From Aquimarina acroporae (GTDB lineage Bacteria; Bacteroidota; Bacteroidia; Flavobacteriales; Flavobacteriaceae): 64,000 bases of DNA. Position numbers and translations under genes: made by a program. Below the pieces are notes generated by a model. It saw only the letters and a program-made list of their open reading frames with translations, was not told the origin of the DNA and did not search any database. Shown in pieces: positions 59,322 through 64,000 of this stretch. The stretch's first letter is position 1, and each line of letters begins with the position of its first letter. The stretch is from assembly GCF_023195925.1 (NCBI RefSeq), contig NZ_JALPRE010000015.1, forward strand, positions 1 through 64,000. The letters are read 5' to 3'.

Positions 59322-60602
59322 ATGAAAAACGATCCGTATTCGGCATTACGATATCAAGAATTCAGTGTGTTTTTAGTACTTCGTTTTTCTCTGGTCATGG
59401 CTTGGACCATGCAGTTTATCGTTATAGAATGGCAAGTCTATAGTATTACAAAAGATCCCCTTTCTTTGGGAATCATAGGCCTTATGGAAGTGATTCCTGC
59501 AGTGTCTTTGGCTTTATTTGCTGGACATATTGTTGATCAAAAAGAAAAGAGAAATCTACTTCGTATCTGTATCTTAGGGTTTTTAAGCATTAGTTTAGGT
59601 TTGTTTTTTTTAACCTCACCCGGTATTACTACTTCTTTTAAACAATCTACTATCTTGGTTGGGATTTATGTTCTAGTATTTTGTGGGGGAGTGGTTCGAG
59701 CATTTTTGGGGCCAACTATTTTTTCTCTTTTGGCGTTGTTGGTTCCCAAGAAAGTATATCCCAATGCTGCTACCTGGAGCAGCTCGACTTGGCAAATTGG
59801 CGCTGTGCTAGGACCAGCTTTAGCAGGTTTTGCCATAAATCTAATCGGTGTAAATTGGGCTATGTTGGTCATTGTAGGGTGGGCGACATTTGCTTTTGTT
59901 TGCTTGATGAGAATTCCTAAAAAACCAATTATGAATCCCAATATTGGTGAACCTGTATTAAAAAGTTTAAAAGAAGGGATTCAATTTGTTTTTAAGACCA
60001 AAGCAGTACTAGGAGCGCTTACTTTGGACATGGTAGCTGTTCTTTTTGGAGGTGCAGTAGCATTATTGCCAGTTTTTGCACAAGATATTCTTAAAGTAGG
60101 ACCTCAGGGATTTGGAGTTTTAAGAGCAGCTCCTGCTGTTGGAGCATTTATCATTATGTTTACTACCGCCTATTTCCCAATTAATAAAAATGCAGGAAAA
60201 AAACTGTTGTTGGCTGTTTTTGGATTTGGAGTATGTATTATCGTATTTGGATTATCTTCTGTTTTTTGGATATCGGTAGTAGCACTATTTTTTAGTGGTG
60301 TAACAGATGGTATATCAATGGTGGTGCGACAAACGATATTGCAACTTAAAACGCCAGATCATATGAGAGGAAGAGTATCTTCGGTAAATTCAATATTTGT
60401 AGGCTCCTCAAATGAGTTAGGTGCTTTCGAAAGTGGTATTACTGCCAAATACATGGGTACGGTAACCGCAGTGGTATTTGGAGGGAGTATGACCTTGCTT
60501 ACGGTGATTCTTACCTCAGTAATTTCCCCAGCGTTTAGGAAACTTGATCTTAGAAAAGATATTGAAGTTGATGAAGAATCAAAATCCCCAGTAACAGAGT
60601 GA
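59322..60602 (+). CDS. MFS transporter (MFS_3 / enterobactin-exporter-like)
   Basis: A 426-aa transporter with twelve expected helices. Visible are an early DQKEKRNLLR loop (motif A-like), FLGPTIFSLLALLVPK, AATWSSSTWQIGAVLGPALAGF and MRGRVSSVNSIFVGSSNELGAFESG. The family (MFS_3) exports siderophores and drugs. It has no partner in the neighbourhood. Substrate unknown. Confidence 0.92.
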   Translation: MKNDPYSALRYQEFSVFLVLRFSLVMAWTMQFIVIEWQVYSITKDPLSLGIIGLMEVIPAVSLALFAGHIVDQKEKRNLLRICILGFLSISLGLFFLTSPGITTSFKQSTILVGIYVLVFCGGVVRAFLGPTIFSLLALLVPKKVYPNAATWSSSTWQIGAVLGPALAGFAINLIGVNWAMLVIVGWATFAFVCLMRIPKKPIMNPNIGEPVLKSLKEGIQFVFKTKAVLGALTLDMVAVLFGGAVALLPVFAQDILKVGPQGFGVLRAAPAVGAFIIMFTTAYFPINKNAGKKLLLAVFGFGVCIIVFGLSSVFWISVVALFFSGVTDGISMVVRQTILQLKTPDHMRGRVSSVNSIFVGSSNELGAFESGITAKYMGTVTAVVFGGSMTLLTVILTSVISPAFRKLDLRKDIEVDEESKSPVTE

Positions 60603-60612
60603 TTTTTAGAAG

Positions 60613-62043
60613 CTAGTATTCATAAGTTCTTAAATAATATTTATGGTGCTTTGGATAGTGATATCCATAAATCAATTGATTATTAAACCTGAAGATGGTT
60701 TCAGTATTTTCATCAAAAATCTGGTCCCTTAATCCTTTAATTTTATCAAAAGCATTTTTTTGTACTTCTCCTTGAATATGTTTAAAATCGTTATCAAATA
60801 AGCATTTTATATACGTAGACTTTGAACTTTCATAGCTTTTGTATGCGCTAAAAAAAGGAGTTTCGTATACAAGGTTTAGTCCAGGAAAATTAAACCCAGT
60901 GAGACCTGGTGAACTCAAAGCGATATATTCTTTTATTCCTCCAAGGGTAATTTCTGTACTATCATTGCGATGGTATACCGATACCGACACATTTGCAGAG
61001 GTTATCTTTCTTAAGAACTTTCGCGTCTTTTCCATTTCTCTATAATTAGTATAACTTCCTCCTTCTTGAATTATAGGTGTGTTCTTAAAGTTTATAGGGT
61101 CATTTTGTGTAAGTTGTATTTCTTTAATCAATTCTTTTGAAGAAATATCGGTAATCATAAACTTCATTCTCTCTTTGGAAGCAATTAGTTGATATAAATT
61201 ACCTTTTGATATGAAAGAATTTGATTTGATACCATTATCATTGGACAATTCTACTTTTTTAAAGTTATCAACCTCGGCAATAGACGAATCTAAGGATAGG
61301 GTAATTATTTGCGAAAGTTTTTGCCCTTTATCAAGTACTATATGAGCTTTATTTTTACTAATAAAAAGCTTTGCTGGACTCGAAGTCTTTTCTAAAGAAT
61401 TAGGAATAGAGGCTTCAATATAATCGATTTTTAATTTTCCCGGATCTAGTGCATTAACTTTATGAAGCAGTGCTTCATATAAGGAAACTTCTTTATTTTT
61501 CTTATTATAGAAAATTTCATCTGATAAGTCATATTCAATACTCTGCATTGATCCGTCATTTTCCAATTTATGAATGAACAATTTTGATGTGTCTTTTTCA
61601 ATGGTTGCCACATAAATTTGATTTCTATACTTAAAAGTAAGTATATACTGATCATAGTTAACCGCCAAATTCTCAATTATGTTAACCGTTTTTTCAGATG
61701 AATTGATCTTTAGAAGACCAAACTTTTTAGATATTTCATTATTAAGTAAAAAGATATATTCGTTTTCAGAAGAATTTACACCCTCGATTATGTTTTTTAA
61801 TTTCGATTTAGGTCTGGGAAATGTTGTTTCATTGATCAATTCAAATTTTTGATTATAATTCTTCAGGTATATGTTTTTTTTGTCCGAAATAAATAATGAT
61901 AGTTTATTAGATTCAACATTAGTAATTGGAACAACATCTCTGTTTTTCTTTAGTTCTATGTCACTGAATGCCACAATTTTTTGAGCAAGTAAAGGTTGAG
62001 CACAGAAAAAAAGTAGAGCAAAAATTAAAATGAGCTTATTCAT
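60613..62043 (-). CDS. Secreted protein of unknown function, paralog of 62252-63724
   Basis: A 476-aa protein with signal peptide MNKLILIFALLFFCAQPLLAQ. It is homologous along its length to the gene upstream, sharing REMEKTRKFLRKI, STEITLGG/INVTLGG, FKNTPIIQEGGSYTNYRE, SKSTYIKCLFDND, and a C-terminal Tyr-rich YGY..YYLR end. No domain is known to me. The N-terminal half has repeated blocks of about 60 residues that may be beta-propeller-like. It is probably exported to the periplasm or the cell surface. Confidence 0.75.
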   Translation of the reverse strand: MNKLILIFALLFFCAQPLLAQKIVAFSDIELKKNRDVVPITNVESNKLSLFISDKKNIYLKNYNQKFELINETTFPRPKSKLKNIIEGVNSSENEYIFLLNNEISKKFGLLKINSSEKTVNIIENLAVNYDQYILTFKYRNQIYVATIEKDTSKLFIHKLENDGSMQSIEYDLSDEIFYNKKNKEVSLYEALLHKVNALDPGKLKIDYIEASIPNSLEKTSSPAKLFISKNKAHIVLDKGQKLSQIITLSLDSSIAEVDNFKKVELSNDNGIKSNSFISKGNLYQLIASKERMKFMITDISSKELIKEIQLTQNDPINFKNTPIIQEGGSYTNYREMEKTRKFLRKITSANVSVSVYHRNDSTEITLGGIKEYIALSSPGLTGFNFPGLNLVYETPFFSAYKSYESSKSTYIKCLFDNDFKHIQGEVQKNAFDKIKGLRDQIFDENTETIFRFNNQLIYGYHYPKHHKYYLRTYEY

Positions 62044-62052
62044 TGTTTGTGA

Positions 62053-62262
62053 TTATGTTTTATCGAAGATCTGGAATATGGACTTAAAAAAAACGCTTTC
62101 TGTACAAAAACATGCATCTTCATAGAATGAAGATACTGGCCTAAGTGTAAACTTGTGTTCGAATGTAAGCAATTTGTATATCTTGTCTTCTGTATCGAAA
62201 TAGCCATAGTGCATTTTAGCTTTATGTATAAAAATGTTAAGGATGTATTGGTTAGTCCTCAA
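62053..62262 (-). pseudogene. Probable fragment of a third paralog
   Basis: An open 70-codon stretch between the two paralogs on the same strand. Its segment HYGYFDTEDKIYKLLTFEH aligns without gaps to the C-terminus of the upstream paralog (VYGYYESLKKKYFLRKFED): 8 of 19 identical, with several conservative changes. The preceding IFIHKAK matches VFKYNGH weakly. The only ATG is at residue 17, and the frame overlaps the upstream stop by 11 bases. It reads as the remains of a tandem copy that lost its N-terminal part, but a real small gene cannot be excluded. Confidence 0.3.
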
Positions 62263-63724
62263 ACTTTCTAAGAAAATACTTCTTTTTTAGAGATTCATAA
62301 TATCCATAGACATAATGCCCATTGTATTTAAAAACTGTTTCTGCTTTTTTATTGAGAACCTCTTTCGAGAAATCTTTTATTTTATCAAATGCATTGGGAG
62401 ATAGTTCTCCATCTATATGAGACATGTTGCTATCAAATAAGCAAATAATTCGGGTAGATTTCGATGAAGAATAACTAGCGTAAGCATAATATGTTGGTGT
62501 CATCATTGAGGTTGCAACGGCGGTCATAACACCTCCAATCGCCCCAAAGCCCATCATAGGATATGCATAAGAAGTTTGTTGTACTCCTCCTAAAGTTACA
62601 TTAATATCATTACCTCTATGATAAACAGAAATACCCATATTTCCAGCTGCAATTTTTCGTAGGAATTTTTGGGTTTTTTCCATTTCTCTATAGTTTACAT
62701 AGTATCCTCCTTCCTGAATTATTGGAGAATTTTTGAAAGAAATAGAATCTTCTTTTTGTAATGAAAATGATTTAATCAGCTCTTTAGAGTTGAGGTCTTT
62801 TACCGTAAATTTCATCTCTCCCTTAAGTCCAATAATTTGATACAATCTGTTTTTTGAAATCAAAGAATTTGATTTGGTAAAGGATTTATTAGTTTCAGAA
62901 GCACTTAGTAATTGTACTTTTTCAAAGTTGTTAACTTCGAAATTAGAATCACTCTCCAAGTTAAAAGTAATGAGCTGAGTATATTTATGGCCATTATCTA
63001 TGGTTAGAATAAGGTTTTCTTTTTGTTGGTATAGCTTTACTAGTTTGGAAGTAGATTCTAAAGCATTTGGTATATCTTCTTTTATATGTTCAATACCAAA
63101 AGTTGATCTTGTTGCTCCATTGTTGGAAACAATAAATGATTTGTATAAGGATATTTTCTTGTCAAATTTATCGAAGAACTCCTCACTGGTTAAATCGTAG
63201 GTCAAAGTTTTTGCTTTTCCGTCTCTACTAATTTTATGAATATTTACTTTAGAAGTTTTACGAAAAACCGTTAAAACACAAATTTGATTTTTATAGGTAA
63301 AGGTTTTTAAATAATATTCTTTATCAGATAAAAACGATGTTGGAATTACTTTTATTTCCTGCTGGTGGGTATTGATTTTTAATAGTTCAAACTTCTTTCT
63401 GGTGTCATTAGATAGCAGAAATAAATACTCTTCTTTACTAGGGTGTACTTTTTCTAAGAATTTTTTTATTTGAGATTTTGGTCTCTCAAATTTTTGCTGG
63501 TCAATTACTTTGAATTCTTTATCGAATTTATTGAAATGAATATTTTTTCTATCAATTATAAATAGAGATAAATCATTTGTAAGCGTATCGATGATCGGAA
63601 TGGACTCTCTTCGTTCGCTTAAACTTGATTTTAGTGCTAATTCATTTTCTGAAAGTAATTCTTGTGATTGTACCGATTGCACAAAAAAAGAGATCAATAA
63701 AAGTGTAAAAATAATCTTACTCAT
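62252..63724 (-). CDS. Secreted protein of unknown function, paralog of 60613-62043
   Basis: A 490-aa protein with signal peptide MSKIIFTLLLISFFVQSVQSQ. It shares the order of motifs with the downstream paralog (FDKEFKVIDQQKFERPKSQ, EEYLFLLSNDTRKKFELLKIN, IIQEGGYYVNYREMEKTQKFLRKI, NVTLGGVQQ). A hydrophobic glycine/methionine segment not matched in the paralog lies near residue 400 (PMMGFGAIGGVMTAVATSMMTP). The pair looks like an old duplication. Neither family nor function is recognised. It lies upstream of metG's 3' end by 54 bases on the same strand. Confidence 0.75.
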   Translation of the reverse strand: MSKIIFTLLLISFFVQSVQSQELLSENELALKSSLSERRESIPIIDTLTNDLSLFIIDRKNIHFNKFDKEFKVIDQQKFERPKSQIKKFLEKVHPSKEEYLFLLSNDTRKKFELLKINTHQQEIKVIPTSFLSDKEYYLKTFTYKNQICVLTVFRKTSKVNIHKISRDGKAKTLTYDLTSEEFFDKFDKKISLYKSFIVSNNGATRSTFGIEHIKEDIPNALESTSKLVKLYQQKENLILTIDNGHKYTQLITFNLESDSNFEVNNFEKVQLLSASETNKSFTKSNSLISKNRLYQIIGLKGEMKFTVKDLNSKELIKSFSLQKEDSISFKNSPIIQEGGYYVNYREMEKTQKFLRKIAAGNMGISVYHRGNDINVTLGGVQQTSYAYPMMGFGAIGGVMTAVATSMMTPTYYAYASYSSSKSTRIICLFDSNMSHIDGELSPNAFDKIKDFSKEVLNKKAETVFKYNGHYVYGYYESLKKKYFLRKFED

Positions 63725-63778
63725 TAATATGTTTTCCTAATTAATGTAATGACAGGGTGATTTGTTACCTTTTTAGGC

Positions 63779-64000
63779 TTAATTTATTACAGCTCCTGGA
63801 TTAATGCCGTCTTCGTCAGGATTTAAGAATACTAATTTACCTTCGGGAGTTTCTGTCATTAAAATCATACCTTCACTCTCTACACCACGTAGTTTTCTGG
63901 GAGCAAGATTAACGAGTACAGTTACTTTTTTACCCACAATTTCTTCTGGAGTAAAATGTTCTGCTATTCCAGATACTATTGTTCTTGTGTTTATACCTGT
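63779..64000 (-). CDS. metG: Methionyl-tRNA synthetase, C-terminal tRNA-binding domain (3' end only)
   Basis: A minus-strand frame enters at the right edge and stops at TAA (63779-63781), giving 74 residues: TGINTRTIVSGIAEHFTPEE, GKKVTVLVNLAPRKLRGVES, then EGMILMTETPEGKLVFLNPD. This is the EMAP/Arc1p-type OB-fold tRNA-binding domain that ends MetRS in Bacteroidota. The catalytic part lies outside the window. CsaA-like single-domain proteins share the fold, but this wording and ending fit MetRS. Confidence 0.85.
   Translation of the reverse strand, partial: TGINTRTIVSGIAEHFTPEEIVGKKVTVLVNLAPRKLRGVESEGMILMTETPEGKLVFLNPDEDGINPGAVIN

Noticed and set aside
1..64000. tRNA/rRNA genes, CRISPR arrays, insertion sequences, prophage
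   Set aside because: I looked for cloverleaf-like segments, regular spaced repeats, transposase motifs and phage genes and saw none; a tRNAscan and repeat search would be decisive.

Overview
The window looks like chromosome from a marine-type member of the Flavobacteriaceae (Bacteroidota). I infer this from the AT-rich sequence, promoters of the Bacteroidota form TTG-N20-TAnnTTTG (best at 21625-21655 and 46535-46565), weak Shine-Dalgarno signals, many lipoproteins, a three-gene sdhCAB operon with one b-type cytochrome subunit, DUF2911, TPR-AraC and TPR-hybrid-kinase regulators, and a MetRS with a C-terminal tRNA-binding domain. An Aquimarina-like genus is possible but unproven. I saw no tRNA, rRNA, CRISPR array, transposase or phage genes.

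Layout. 1-5.3 kb: the end of an unknown gene, a TIR-domain protein next to an isoaspartyl peptidase lipoprotein, then a cell-envelope trio (small secreted protein, LpoB-like lipoprotein, COG3014-like lipoprotein). 5.4-14.1 kb: a secreted unknown, a giant thioester alpha-2-macroglobulin lipoprotein, a GNAT, and a 5'-nucleotidase split into two genes. 14.2-16.6 kb: a small inducible-looking set (ABM monooxygenase, AraC, NTF2-like, divergent crotonase). 16.7-21.6 kb: a TPR hybrid histidine kinase diverging from pbpC.

21.6-35.7 kb: an 11-gene, same-strand, tightly packed acyl-CoA catabolic operon. It opens with a TetR gene preceded by a perfect 18-bp palindrome and a strong promoter. Its content (ligase, two SDRs, biotin carboxylase alpha and beta, crotonase, two acyl-CoA dehydrogenases, aldehyde dehydrogenase) resembles acyclic-isoprenoid (Atu) or leucine/isovalerate (Liu) degradation. 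However, it carries a BKACE (beta-keto acid cleavage) enzyme where those pathways use a lyase, and one dehydrogenase is fused to an SCP2 lipid-carrier domain.

35.7-43.8 kb: mostly minus-strand single genes (YCII lipoprotein, outer-membrane protein, CYTH, DUF2911, membrane AraC, a TIP30-like reductase, aminotransferase) plus dinB on the plus strand. 43.9-44.5 kb: two small minus-strand genes encode Gly-Gly-leader peptides of 58 and 52 aa, one with five cysteines in its core. Each is followed by a strong hairpin, and no maturation or export gene lies in the window. A TPR-AraC regulator sits directly upstream of them.

46.5-64 kb: sdhCAB, a prolyl oligopeptidase, a minus-strand M28 membrane peptidase operon, a CBS protein, a DUF6265/zinc-ribbon/GIDE-like operon, an HDAC-family deacetylase, an MFS transporter, two tandem secreted paralogs with a probable fragment of a third between them, and the 3' end of metG. 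The most unusual parts are the orphan GG-leader peptides, the BKACE-containing carboxylase operon and the ACAD-SCP2 fusion.
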